DNA of 57,702 nucleotides, from contig NZ_CABTXF010000005.1 of the NCBI RefSeq assembly GCF_902488755.1, positions 1 through 57,702 on the forward strand, written 5' to 3'. Positions within the stretch are counted from its first letter, which is position 1, and every line of letters starts with the position of its first letter. Shown piece after piece: positions 18,746 through 26,024 of the stretch. Under the pieces are notes generated by a model that was given only the letters and a program-made list of their open reading frames with translations, did no database searches and was not told the DNA's origin. The DNA is from an uncultured Murdochiella sp. (GTDB lineage Bacteria > Bacillota > Clostridia > Tissierellales > Peptoniphilaceae). A program made the position numbers and the translations under genes.

Positions 18746-19621
18746 ATGCACAATCCATTTCAGAAAAAACAGCGTTCCGGCGTAGGCTACAAGCTCTTCG
18801 CATTTGCAGCCGCTTTCCTCTTTTGCCTTTCTGCCCTCTTTCCTTCGGATGCGCTGGCGCAAAATGGGGATACGCAAACCATGGTCAACGCCTATGATGC
18901 GACACAGTGGGCTTCCCTTACGCTCAAGCTCACTTATACCAAAGAGGAAGGGGAGACACCCACGCCTTTAGATGGCGCCGACCTTCGATTGGTTCGTGTG
19001 GCGGATCTTTCCATCGATTCCACGGGCGCGCATTTTACGCTTCGTGCGGGTCTTCCCGATTACCGCTACGACTTTACCAAGATGACTTCCAGCGAGCTCC
19101 ATAACGCGTCAACGGAGATAGCCTCTTATCTTTCCGAGCATCCGGAAGCCCTTAAAGCGTTGGAACAAGAGCAGAATGCCACTGTAAAGCCTGAGCCGAA
19201 CGCTGCCTATAAAGCAGTTCGTCGAGCCACTTCGAATGCGCAGGGACAAGTTTCCTTCGATCATCTTGTTCACGGCGTGTACCTGATTACGCAGGAAGGC
19301 AGAGAAGGTACAGCAAAAGAATTTACGCCGCTTTCTCCGGTGCTGTTCTTTGTTCCGCAATACTTAAAGACGGAAACGGGCGCAGGCTGGTTGTACGATG
19401 TCGTCGCGAATCCCAAGTATTCGCCCGAAAAGCCGGAAGAGTCTTCATCGACTCCGCCGGAAACACCGCCTAAACCGCCGAAGCCGTCCACCCCGAAACC
19501 AACCCCTACACCGGGAACCGGTGACAAGATTCGTTTAGGAATCTGGGCAGGCACCGGGCTTCTCGCCTTCCTTGCCCTTCTCCTCTTATTCCGTAGCAAG
19601 CGCAAGAATGACGATCAATAA
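18746..19621 (+). CDS. Minor (basal or accessory) pilin with Cna_B-like domain
   Basis: A 291-residue secreted protein. It has a signal peptide ending around ALAQ (residue 32) and one Cna_B/SpaA-like domain with GVYLITQEG where the E-box would be. A Pro/Thr-rich stalk follows, then a sorting-signal-like C-terminus in which TPGTGD stands where LPxTGD is expected, then a hydrophobic helix and a short basic tail. It starts 3 nt after the second sortase stop and is last in the operon. A proline-rich stalk and small size fit a basal pilin that links the fibre to the wall. The missing leucine in the motif is odd. It could instead be anchored by its membrane helix only. Confidence 0.8.
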   Translation: MHNPFQKKQRSGVGYKLFAFAAAFLFCLSALFPSDALAQNGDTQTMVNAYDATQWASLTLKLTYTKEEGETPTPLDGADLRLVRVADLSIDSTGAHFTLRAGLPDYRYDFTKMTSSELHNASTEIASYLSEHPEALKALEQEQNATVKPEPNAAYKAVRRATSNAQGQVSFDHLVHGVYLITQEGREGTAKEFTPLSPVLFFVPQYLKTETGAGWLYDVVANPKYSPEKPEESSSTPPETPPKPPKPSTPKPTPTPGTGDKIRLGIWAGTGLLAFLALLLLFRSKRKNDDQ

Positions 19622-19636
19622 TCCTATCTCACACGA

Positions 19637-19677
19637 ACGCCGCCGCCCTCCTCTATGAGGAGGGCGGCGGCGTTTTC
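19637..19677 (+). terminator. Intrinsic terminator of the pilus operon
   Basis: A perfect 17-bp GC-rich stem (ACGCCGCCGCCCTCCTC and its complement) with a 3-nt TAT loop, followed by a short T-run, 15 nt after the minor pilin stop. Confidence 0.93.
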
Positions 19678-19736
19678 TCTACTTGTCGAAGGGACGCGCC
19701 AAGATATCGATCGCCACGCAGCTTGTTATTGGCGTC

Positions 19737-19816
19737 TCGGTCGGATCGCCACTGGAAATGGTGTTGGCGGCGCGGTTTGAAAGTGGAGCGCCGCTAGGAA
19801 TGGGGTTGGCGGCGCG
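19737..19816 (-). repeat. Left copy of 41/42-bp GC-rich hairpin repeat (two units)
   Basis: Two units end in GTTGGCGGCGCG at 19774 and 19816 (period 42). The second is complete: AGCGCCGC, about 14 nt, then GGCGGCGC, so each unit can fold into a hairpin. The reverse complement matches the repeat at 26149-26279, with the same inverted GC arms, loop length and GTTT-type junction, so the two loci are in opposite orientation. The first unit is partly decayed. Confidence 0.75.
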
Positions 19817-19913
19817 GCTGTAGAGTGTAATGCTTTATATCTCTAATTGTGCAGAGCACATTGTGTCAACCGAGGGTGTGTTGATGAAGGGAATCCTGGT
19901 GAACATGAGCCGA

Positions 19914-20326
19914 TCCTGGCAAACCATAAAAAACGCAATTAGCCAGGGTCTCCGAACACTCCATTACCCCTGGTAAAGTGGAAAAAAGTGCATTTGCCAG
20001 GGTCATGCACACCCCAACCACCCCTGGCAAACCATAAAAAACGCAATTAGCCAGGGTCTCCGAACTCTCCATCACCCCTGGCAAAATGGAGAAAAGTGTA
20101 TTTGCCAGGGTCACGCACACCCCAATCAACCCTGGCAAACCGCAAAAAATCGCATTTGCCAGGGTTGTGCAGCTCTCCATCACCCCTGGCAAAACGGAAA
20201 AAAGTGCGTTAGCCAGGGGTACGCACCTCGCATTAGACCCTGGCAAACCATAAAAAACGCAATTAGCCAGGGTCTCCGAACACTCCATTACCCCTGGCAA
20301 ACCACAAAAAACGTAATTAGCCAGGG
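19914..20326 (+). repeat. Palindromic repeat array 1: eight 35-nt units every 54 bp
   Basis: Units start at 19914, 19968, 20022, 20076, 20130, 20184, 20238 and 20292. All eight are exactly 35 nt and all seven steps are exactly 54 bp. Each begins CCCTGGCAA (first unit TCCTGGC) and ends TT(A/T)GCCAGGG, giving a 7-10 bp hairpin stem over an A-rich interior. Interiors fall into two classes: ACCATAAAAAACGCAATTA and AATGGAGAAAAGTGTATTT. Linkers of 19 nt are pyrimidine-rich and related to each other, unlike CRISPR spacers. No known coding or RNA family is evident. Confidence 0.95.
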
Positions 20327-20537
20327 TCGCATACCCCATTAAGCCTCCAAACACTCCAAGCACTCCAAGCCTCCAAACCACCCAACCACCCCAAACTTCC
20401 AAGTCACCCCTTCCAACCCATAAATTCGCCCATCCGTGAGGGCATTACCACGCACAAATGCCCACGCACATCAGCAAGGACCTTACCACCCACAATGACC
20501 CACGCCCATCCCCGAATGGCAGGGCAGAGGAGAATCT
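20327..20537 (+). other. C-rich, G-poor stretch, possible Rho-utilisation region
   Basis: Bases 20341-20400 contain 29 C and only 3 G on the plus strand, with iterated CTCCAA(A/G)C words. G-poor, C-rich RNA is the known preference of Rho. The rest of the interval is similarly C-biased and non-coding. A Rho role is inferred from composition only. Confidence 0.4.
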
Positions 20538-20566
20538 TTGACATTCGTGTCGTGTCATGCTACCTT
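20538..20566 (+). promoter_or_regulatory. Promoter of the dehydrogenase leader
   Basis: A perfect -35 TTGACA (20538-20543), a 17-bp spacer and -10 TACCTT (20561-20566) predict transcription from about 20573, some 250 nt before the dehydrogenase start. Confidence 0.7.
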
Positions 20567-20572
20567 AAAGAT

Positions 20573-20823
20573 GTTAGAGACCGTCCGATCGTGGGCGATT
20601 TTTTGCGCCCGGATGAACCTTAGCATGATAACCTGCCGGGCTCACCAATCGGAAGACAAAGGGAGCTTGTCTACTCCACAGAAATGCCGCAACAAGGACG
20701 CATAGGCGTGGTAACGCAGGATGCTGCTACGGGGCAACCAAAGACACAAAAAGGCATTGATGCAGTAATGCAAATGAGTAGAAAAGCAGATGTAGGCCAA
20801 CGTATGCACGAAAGGGGAGCAAA
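20573..20823 (+). ncRNA. Long structured 5' leader of unknown class
   Basis: The predicted leader can pair TCCGAT with ATCGGA, GGGCG with CGCCC across a T-rich loop, AGACAA with TTGTCT, and CTACTC with GAGTAG enclosing AATGCC/GGCATT. I compared it from memory with TPP, SAM, FMN, lysine, glycine, cobalamin, M-box, ydaO, ZTP and T-box signatures and found no convincing match. It also contains an open frame 20684-20827 (47 codons) that ends by ATGA overlap on the dehydrogenase start but lacks a well-placed ribosome site. It could be a riboswitch, an independent small RNA or a leader with a coupled peptide. Confidence 0.4.
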
Positions 20824-21777
20824 ATGACGAAAGTATTGGTAACGGAAAAAGTCCATCCGGACGGAATTAAGAAGTTGGAAGATGCCGGCTACGAAGTAAT
20901 TTGGAGCAAGATTAAGAACCTGACCGATACCGAGACGATGGTGAAGGAATTTGCGGATGTAGATGCCGCATTGATTCGCATTGCCGAAATTCCGAAAGAA
21001 GCCATCAACGCAGCGAAAAATCTGAAGATTATTTCTAATCACGGGGTCGGCTATGATAACTATCCGCTGCCGCTGCTGAAAGAAAAGGGAATCAAACTGA
21101 CGACGACTCCGGGCGCGAATGGTCAGGCCGTTGCCGAATTTACCGTCGGATTAATGATGACCGTTGCACTGCAGATTTCGCAGTCTTCTCGCCGTTATCA
21201 GAAGGAAAGCTGGGCAGCGCGTGCCAACACGCCGATGGGTTATTCGATTAAAGGAAAAACCCTTGGTATTTTGGGCTATGGTCGCATCGGTCGCGCCATT
21301 GGCGATATCTGCATGAATGGTTTCGACATGAAGGTGGTTGTATACGATCCGTATGTAAAACGCAACGATGATCGCGTCACCTATGTGGATACGGTGGATG
21401 AAGTCTTGAAAGTAGCGGATTTTGTCACACTGCACTTAATGCTGACGGACGAAACGCGCCACATGATTAGCGACCATGAATTTGACATCATGAAGGAATC
21501 CGCAGTGCTGCTGAACTGCGCACGTGGTCCCATCGTGGATGAAGAAGCGCTTATTCGTGCCTTGAACGAGAACAAGATCTTCGGTGCAGGCCTCGACGTT
21601 ACCGAGGCGGAACCGTGCGATCCCGAAAGTCCGCTCTTTAAGCATGAGCGCGTTGTCCTGACACCGCATTTTGCCGTCAAGACCAATGAATGTGAATCGG
21701 CGGTCTGCACGATGGCTGCGGAAAACATCATCAACTTCTTCAACGGCAAAGAACTGGTGGGCGAAATCAAGCTGTAA
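20824..21777 (+). CDS. D-2-hydroxyacid dehydrogenase (phosphoglycerate dehydrogenase-like)
   Basis: A 317-residue NAD-dependent oxidoreductase that interconverts a 2-oxoacid and a D-2-hydroxyacid. The Rossmann motif LGYGRIGRAIG lies at about 149-158. The catalytic set is an arginine in NCARGPIVDEEAL (about 233), a glutamate in DVTEAEP (about 261) and a histidine in LTPHF (about 282). There is no C-terminal ACT domain, so it is a short-form enzyme; phosphoglycerate, glycerate or hydroxyisocaproate dehydrogenase are all possible. GGGGAG precedes ATG. It is monocistronic, with its own promoter, a 250-nt structured leader and an intrinsic terminator, and lies just inside palindromic array 1. Substrate not assignable. 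Confidence 0.88.
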   Translation: MTKVLVTEKVHPDGIKKLEDAGYEVIWSKIKNLTDTETMVKEFADVDAALIRIAEIPKEAINAAKNLKIISNHGVGYDNYPLPLLKEKGIKLTTTPGANGQAVAEFTVGLMMTVALQISQSSRRYQKESWAARANTPMGYSIKGKTLGILGYGRIGRAIGDICMNGFDMKVVVYDPYVKRNDDRVTYVDTVDEVLKVADFVTLHLMLTDETRHMISDHEFDIMKESAVLLNCARGPIVDEEALIRALNENKIFGAGLDVTEAEPCDPESPLFKHERVVLTPHFAVKTNECESAVCTMAAENIINFFNGKELVGEIKL

Positions 21778-21813
21778 TCCATGGCCGAACAGAAAAAAAT
21801 AATCAAAAAGGTA

Positions 21814-21843
21814 CCCGCGCCGCAACACCGGCGCGGGCTTTTT
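21814..21843 (+). terminator. Intrinsic terminator after the dehydrogenase gene
   Basis: Stem CCCGCGCCG pairs with CGGCGCGGG over a 6-nt loop and is followed by six T. Confidence 0.93.
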
Positions 21844-21848
21844 TCTTA

Positions 21849-21857
21849 TGGTATACT
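21849..21857 (+). promoter_or_regulatory. Extended -10 promoter before the HAD gene
   Basis: TGGTATACT is an extended -10 (TGn plus TATACT) directly after the upstream terminator; no good -35 is visible. The leader to 22029 can form GGCGCA/TGCGCC (around 21930) and GCGATG-AAGA-CATCGC (21989-22004) just before the AGGAGG. Confidence 0.5.
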
Positions 21858-22029
21858 GAAAAAAAGTTTCCCTGCGATGCTAACAAATGGATGCGGCGCG
21901 TCGTGCCAGACGCTGACAGAATGCAAAATCGGCGCAACGGATGCGCCAACGAACGAAGTATCCGCACAATGGGACATAAACGTCGAGGCGATGAAGACAT
22001 CGCGCCGACGTGCAATAACAGGAGGACGG

Positions 22030-22692
22030 ATGAAAGCCATATTATTTGATATGGATGGCACGCTTTTGGATTCGCAAAGAGCTTGGTATGAAGCGGAAAT
22101 GGGCTATTTGCGTGACCGGGGCGTGGATGAAAACGATGTGGATTATGAATTACTGTTAACCGCCGGAACGCAGGGGGTGGTCGAGTATCTGAACGACCGG
22201 CTGCAGCTGGACTTAGATGCCGGAGCGCTTCGACAGGCAGCGTTGGATGCGATGGAACATTTTTATGCGACATCCGTCATGCCTAAAGAAGGCGTTCGGG
22301 AAATGCTTGACGTGCTGCAGGGCTTAGGCATTCCGATGGCGATTGGCTCAGCTACGCCGAAGGAACTCTGTGAATTGGCGCTGGATACGACAAAGCTGCG
22401 ATCGTATTTTTCCTTTGTCCTCAGCTCATCGTCAATTAATATCGACAAAAGCAGCACACGCTTTTTCACCACAGCCGCCGAGCGATTAGGCGTTCGTCCC
22501 GAAGAAGTAGTGGTTTTTGATGATGCCTTGCTGGCGATACGCGCAGCGCGGGAAGCCGGTTGTCATACGGTAGGGGTCAAAGATGAAGGCTATGATCAGG
22601 ATGAGGACGCGCTTCGTTTAGAGGCGGATGAATTTGTATATTCCTTTGCCGATTGGCAAACGGAGGAATGGGCGAAAGAACAGGCGTTTTGA
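22030..22692 (+). CDS. HAD-family phosphatase, beta-phosphoglucomutase/CbbY-like
   Basis: A 220-residue haloacid dehalogenase-superfamily hydrolase. Motif I is FDMDGTLLDS with D7 as nucleophile and D9 as acid/base. A four-helix cap lies at about 18-85. Motif II is GSATP near 106, the motif III lysine is in DKSST near 139, and the motif IV acidic pair is in FDDALLAI near 163. These features fit phosphatases or phosphomutases acting on small sugar phosphates; substrate unknown. AGGAGG 4 nt before ATG 22030 decides the start; an in-frame ATG at 21781 would read through the terminator. The Asp23-like gene follows after 38 nt and the MATE gene after that, probably one operon. Confidence 0.85.
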   Translation: MKAILFDMDGTLLDSQRAWYEAEMGYLRDRGVDENDVDYELLLTAGTQGVVEYLNDRLQLDLDAGALRQAALDAMEHFYATSVMPKEGVREMLDVLQGLGIPMAIGSATPKELCELALDTTKLRSYFSFVLSSSSINIDKSSTRFFTTAAERLGVRPEEVVVFDDALLAIRAAREAGCHTVGVKDEGYDQDEDALRLEADEFVYSFADWQTEEWAKEQAF

Positions 22693-22730
22693 AGATACAC
22701 TGTGTACAACCAAAGACGAGAGGAGGAGAG

Positions 22731-23048
22731 ATGAAAGAGTTTGAAGGTGGACGCTGTCTGGTGTCCAATCGAGTGATTGACCAAATGCTTGCGCTTCGGG
22801 CTGCCGAGGTGGATGGCGTGCTGGCAGTTGCCGGATTTGATGCAGAATCGGGAACGCTTCGTCGCGGATACGAGCGTTATATTGTTACCGAAACAGAGAA
22901 TGGGGAATTGGCGACGGAACTATCCATCATGGTGAATAAGGATCGCATCATTGTTCAGGTTGTACGCGATGTGCAGGAAGCGGTCTGCCAGGAAGTTGAG
23001 GCGGTATTAGGGTTGGCGTGCCGCCGTGTGAATGTCCATGTTCTGTAA
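22731..23048 (+). CDS. Asp23/Gls24-family (DUF322) protein
   Basis: A 105-residue single-domain protein. It carries the family pattern: SNRVIDQMLALRAAEVDGV near residues 12-30, a VNKDRIIVQVVRDVQEAV stretch and the RVNVHVL end. Family members are small acidic cytosolic proteins tied to envelope stress or membrane-proximal complexes; the biochemical role is not settled. GAGGAGGAGAG directly before ATG is a strong ribosome site. It lies between a HAD phosphatase and a MATE transporter with 8 nt to the latter. The common asp23-amaP-nusB setting is absent, so this is a stand-alone paralogue. Confidence 0.8.
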   Translation: MKEFEGGRCLVSNRVIDQMLALRAAEVDGVLAVAGFDAESGTLRRGYERYIVTETENGELATELSIMVNKDRIIVQVVRDVQEAVCQEVEAVLGLACRRVNVHVL

Positions 23049-23056
23049 GTGACCAC

Positions 23057-24478
23057 ATGATACGCAGAAAACGAAAACTGTTACATTTATTAGAGGGGCC
23101 GATTTTACCGCTGCTTGTGCGGTTTGCGGCTCCTTTTGTCATGACCTCGCTCTTTACGACCGTCTATACGCTTACCGACCTTTTTTGGGTGGGACAGGTC
23201 GCTTCCGGCGATGCCGTCGCCGGTATCGGCATAATTGGCTTTGTGATGTGGATGGCAGACGCCATTGCTGCCGGCGCACGCACCGGTTTAGGGGTCGTCA
23301 CCGCTAAGAGCTATGGCGCAGGAAAAGATGAAGATACCTTAGCCCGTACGCTTTCCACGGGATTTCAGGTTGCTCTTATCGCCTCCGTCGGATTCTTTTT
23401 ATTCGCACAAGCCACACTCTCTACTTTTGTTGATTTTTTCGATCTTGGTTCGAAAATTTCTGCCGTTGCTTTGCGCTATGGACGCATCGTTTTTATTGGG
23501 ATGCTGTTTAAGATGTTACATTTTTCCTATGCGCAGGCTTTTCAGAGTTTCGGAGATTCTCGCAGTGCCTTTTGGATCAATTTTTGCGGACTGGTCTTTA
23601 ATGTTCTCGTGGATCCATTGCTCATCGTAGGAGTGGGGCCATTTCCGGCGCTTGGTACAGAGGGAGCGGCGTGGGCAACGACTTTTGCTCAAGTGGGCGT
23701 GTTTTTTCTCTTTCGTGCCGTCGCTTCGCACATCGGAAAGCAAACCTCTTTTTCCGAAAATCCCATCGCGGTGTTGCGCCGTGTGCGATTCTTTTCGCCC
23801 ATGGACCGCCCGGTTGCAGCGGAAGTGGTGCGCATCGGTATTCCCGTGACACTCCTTGTCGGAACATTTTGCATCATTAACATCCTGCTCAGCCGTATGC
23901 TTGCCGGCATCGGTGCGATTGCGGTTGCCGTTACGACCATCGGCTCCCAGTTGGAAAGCCTGAACTGGATGACTGCCGATGGTTTTGGGGCAGCCTTAAC
24001 GGCGATGACCGCCCAAAACATCGGGGCTACAGCGCATGGAGGAAAGCAACAAGAAGAGCGTGTTCATGCCATTATGCGTACAGGGATTCGCCTGATGACT
24101 TCCATCGGTTTCGTTATTATGTTGCTTTTCCTATTTTTCGGATGCTCCATTTTCTCCTTTTTTCTTCCCGGTCAAGCGGATGCCGTCGCTATGGGTGGCA
24201 TGTATCTCTTGCTTTTCTCGCTCTCCGAGCCGTTCATTGCGTATGAAACCGCGGTGACAGCCTGCTTCAACGCCTTCGGAAAGAGCCTTCCTCCGGCGAT
24301 AAACTCCGTAGTATTTAATCTCCTGCGTATTCCGTTGGGATTGCTCTTGATGCAGCCTTTCGGTGCCTATGGCATTTGGGCAGGGATGAGCCTAACCAGC
24401 GTCGCCAAAGGGCTTGTCATTGCCCTGCTTTTCCGTAAATATCAGCCTCGCTTTGCCAAAACCATGGAAGAAATCTGA
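23057..24478 (+). CDS. MATE-family efflux transporter
   Basis: A 473-residue membrane protein with about twelve hydrophobic segments in two related halves. Its N-terminus has the family signature LLVRFAAPFVMTSLFTTVY followed by TDLFWVGQ, as in NorM/DinF-like transporters that export drugs or metabolites in exchange for Na+ or H+. I take ATG 23057, 8 nt after the upstream stop. No clear ribosome site is visible, so translation may depend on coupling to the Asp23-like gene. An in-frame ATG at 23018 lies inside that gene. A terminator follows 40 nt after the stop. Substrate unknown. Confidence 0.87.
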   Translation: MIRRKRKLLHLLEGPILPLLVRFAAPFVMTSLFTTVYTLTDLFWVGQVASGDAVAGIGIIGFVMWMADAIAAGARTGLGVVTAKSYGAGKDEDTLARTLSTGFQVALIASVGFFLFAQATLSTFVDFFDLGSKISAVALRYGRIVFIGMLFKMLHFSYAQAFQSFGDSRSAFWINFCGLVFNVLVDPLLIVGVGPFPALGTEGAAWATTFAQVGVFFLFRAVASHIGKQTSFSENPIAVLRRVRFFSPMDRPVAAEVVRIGIPVTLLVGTFCIINILLSRMLAGIGAIAVAVTTIGSQLESLNWMTADGFGAALTAMTAQNIGATAHGGKQQEERVHAIMRTGIRLMTSIGFVIMLLFLFFGCSIFSFFLPGQADAVAMGGMYLLLFSLSEPFIAYETAVTACFNAFGKSLPPAINSVVFNLLRIPLGLLLMQPFGAYGIWAGMSLTSVAKGLVIALLFRKYQPRFAKTMEEI

Positions 24479-24518
24479 CAAAAGCGCCGCTTTTTCATAA
24501 GTTCACCTCTTTTTCGAA

Positions 24519-24554
24519 AGCACCCCTCTGTTCTCCGAAGGGGCGCTTTTTTTT
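24519..24554 (+). terminator. Intrinsic terminator after the MATE gene
   Basis: AGCaCCCCT pairs with AGGGGcGCT (one mismatch) over an 11-nt loop, followed by eight T. Confidence 0.88.
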
Positions 24555-24602
24555 CGAAAATATCACTCCAGTTTCCAAAATACTTCTCTGTTTTGAAAGC
24601 GA

Positions 24603-25277
24603 CCCTGGCAAATGAGGCTTTTTGGGAAATGCCAGGGTTGATGTGATGTGAGTGACCCTGGCAAACGGGCATTTTAACGATTTGCCAGGGTTGTGAAATG
24701 AACAATGCCCCTGGCAGATGACCATTTTAACGATTTGCCAGGGGTGAATGAGATGGAAATGACCCTGGCAAATGAGATTTATTGAAGAATGCCAGGGTTG
24801 TGAAATGAAAAATGCCCCTGGCAGATGACCATTTTGACGATTTGCCAGGGTTGGATGAGGTGGAAAAGACCCTGGCAGATGAGACTTATTGAAGAATGCC
24901 AGGGTTACAAATTGAAAAACGACCCTGGCAAATGAGATTTATTGAAGAATGCCAGGGGTGTGGAATGAAAAGCGACCCTGGCAGATGACGATTTTAGCGA
25001 TATGCCAGGGGTGGATGGCGTGGAATCGACCCTGGCAAATGAGACTTTTTGGGAAATGCCAGGGTTGTGAAGTGAAAAACGACCCTGGTAAACGACCATT
25101 TTAACGATTTGCCAGGGGTGAATGAGGTGGAAAAAACCCTGGCAAATGCGCTTTTGTTGGGAATGCCAGGGTCGATGTGATGTGAGAGACCCTGGCAGAT
25201 GTGTTTTTGTTGGGGATGCCAGGGTCGATATGATGCGAGTGACCCTGGCAGATGACCATTTTAGCGATATGCCAGGG
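24603..25277 (-). repeat. Palindromic repeat array 2: thirteen 35-nt units every 53-54 bp
   Basis: Units start at 24603, 24656, 24709, 24763, 24816, 24870, 24923, 24976, 25030, 25083, 25137, 25190 and 25243. All are exactly 35 nt, from CCCTGGCA (CCCTGGTA in unit 10) to TGCCAGGG, with steps of 53 or 54 bp. Two interior families occur, AATGAGxTTTATTGAAGAA/AATGAGxCTTTTTGGGAAA and GATGACCATTTTAACGATT, mixed along the array. Linkers of 18-19 nt are purine-rich. T-rich interiors and purine-rich linkers are the complement of array 1's A-rich interiors and pyrimidine-rich linkers, so I assign the opposite strand. Confidence 0.95.
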
Positions 25278-25413
25278 GGATGGAACGTGAACGACCTCTT
25301 AACTATCAAAAGAATGTAGTAATATAGTGTCCATACGTAAAACACCTGTATTTCAAAGGCGTTGATGAGATTTAACAAGTTCGAAATGACTTGTATTTGT
25401 TGATTTAAAATGC

Positions 25414-25442
25414 TTGACATAAGGAATTTACTAGAATATACT
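25414..25442 (+). promoter_or_regulatory. Consensus promoter of the orphan gene
   Basis: TTGACA (25414-25419), a 17-bp spacer and TATACT (25437-25442) form a near-perfect vegetative promoter. The -10 overlaps the second of four CTAG words. Confidence 0.85.
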
Positions 25443-25464
25443 AGCGTTACTAGAAACGGCTAGT
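25430..25464 (+). promoter_or_regulatory. Four-fold CTAG operator over the orphan gene promoter
   Basis: CTAG occurs at 25431, 25441, 25450 and 25460, steps of 10, 9 and 10 bp, about one helical turn each. The first three are ACTAG and the last GCTAGT, so the outer pair forms an inverted repeat. The cluster covers the -10 and the predicted start of transcription, the usual place for a repressor. Confidence 0.65.
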
Positions 25465-25503
25465 GTTCGTTAAGGAATATATATTTTAAGAGGAGAATTT
25501 TTC

Positions 25504-25941
25504 ATGAAAGTAGGAATAGCTTTACCCGTTACAGAATGGGGGTTTTATGATGTTATTGAAGTATTAGAATTACATTTAAAAAAGTCAATTGAAGCTGGGA
25601 GTGTGTACTTCAGTACAGATAATCGGATCTCACCTAAAAAGGCGTCTACAGTTGATTATGTTCTATTAGTGAATAAGAAATTTTCATATTTAGCCGAGTT
25701 GGAAGAATATCTATATTTTGAATATAAAGGAAGCCCATCAGATGTAGACGTGTTTGCACCGGAACAATTTGCTACGGATAAAAATAAGCACTGGTTTAGA
25801 ATCTCTAATATTCATGAAATCAGTAAGCATGAACTAAATTTATTTAAGATGGATAACAAGAAATCAGAAGCAAAATATCATGGAGCAGGGAACTATGTAG
25901 AAAACACGGGACGCCTGCAAGTTTTTTATTTTAAACGATAA
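25504..25941 (+). CDS. AT-rich orphan gene, unknown function
   Basis: A 145-residue protein I do not recognise, with no signal peptide or membrane helix. Short beta-like stretches (SVYFSTD, VDYVLLVN, HWFRIS) alternate with charged helices, and the C-terminus is GRLQVFYFKR. A PUA/EVE-like or immunity-type small domain is conceivable but unsupported. Codon use is strongly AT-rich, unlike its neighbours, which points to horizontal transfer. AAGAGGAGAA precedes ATG. The gene has its own strong promoter under a CTAG operator, sits between palindromic array 2 and the 41-bp GC repeats, and has no operon partner. A coding remnant of similar composition follows. Confidence 0.75.
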   Translation: MKVGIALPVTEWGFYDVIEVLELHLKKSIEAGSVYFSTDNRISPKKASTVDYVLLVNKKFSYLAELEEYLYFEYKGSPSDVDVFAPEQFATDKNKHWFRISNIHEISKHELNLFKMDNKKSEAKYHGAGNYVENTGRLQVFYFKR

Positions 25942-26024
25942 CCGTCTTGAAATGAATGTGAATTTAGATTAGAGAGGGCTGAGCTTTTTTACTTTTTTGG
26001 AAAAGCGGGGATGATAGAGGCTAA

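Noticed and set aside
19866..20402. 178-residue minus-strand frame across array 1 with FYGLPG/LANALF repeats
   Set aside because: The period of 54 bp is 18 codons, so any frame stays open; composition mirrors the DNA repeat.
20573..20823. 6S RNA, M-box or ZTP riboswitch in the dehydrogenase leader
   Set aside because: Only short word matches; the defining conserved cores are not present as far as I can judge by eye.
21781..22029. N-terminal extension of the HAD protein
   Set aside because: It would run through a perfect intrinsic terminator and a promoter; AGGAGG supports ATG 22030.
24691..24707. Rex-site-like TTGTGAAATGAACAA in an array 2 linker
   Set aside because: Spacing does not fit the 18-bp Rex palindrome and other linkers do not keep it.
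24603..25277. CRISPR array
   Set aside because: Units are full palindromes with variable interiors, linkers are related to each other and only 18-19 nt, and there are no cas genes or leader.
24905..25420. 171-residue minus-strand open frame across array 2
   Set aside because: Open only because 54-bp steps keep frame; the product is a repeat artefact and has no ribosome site.
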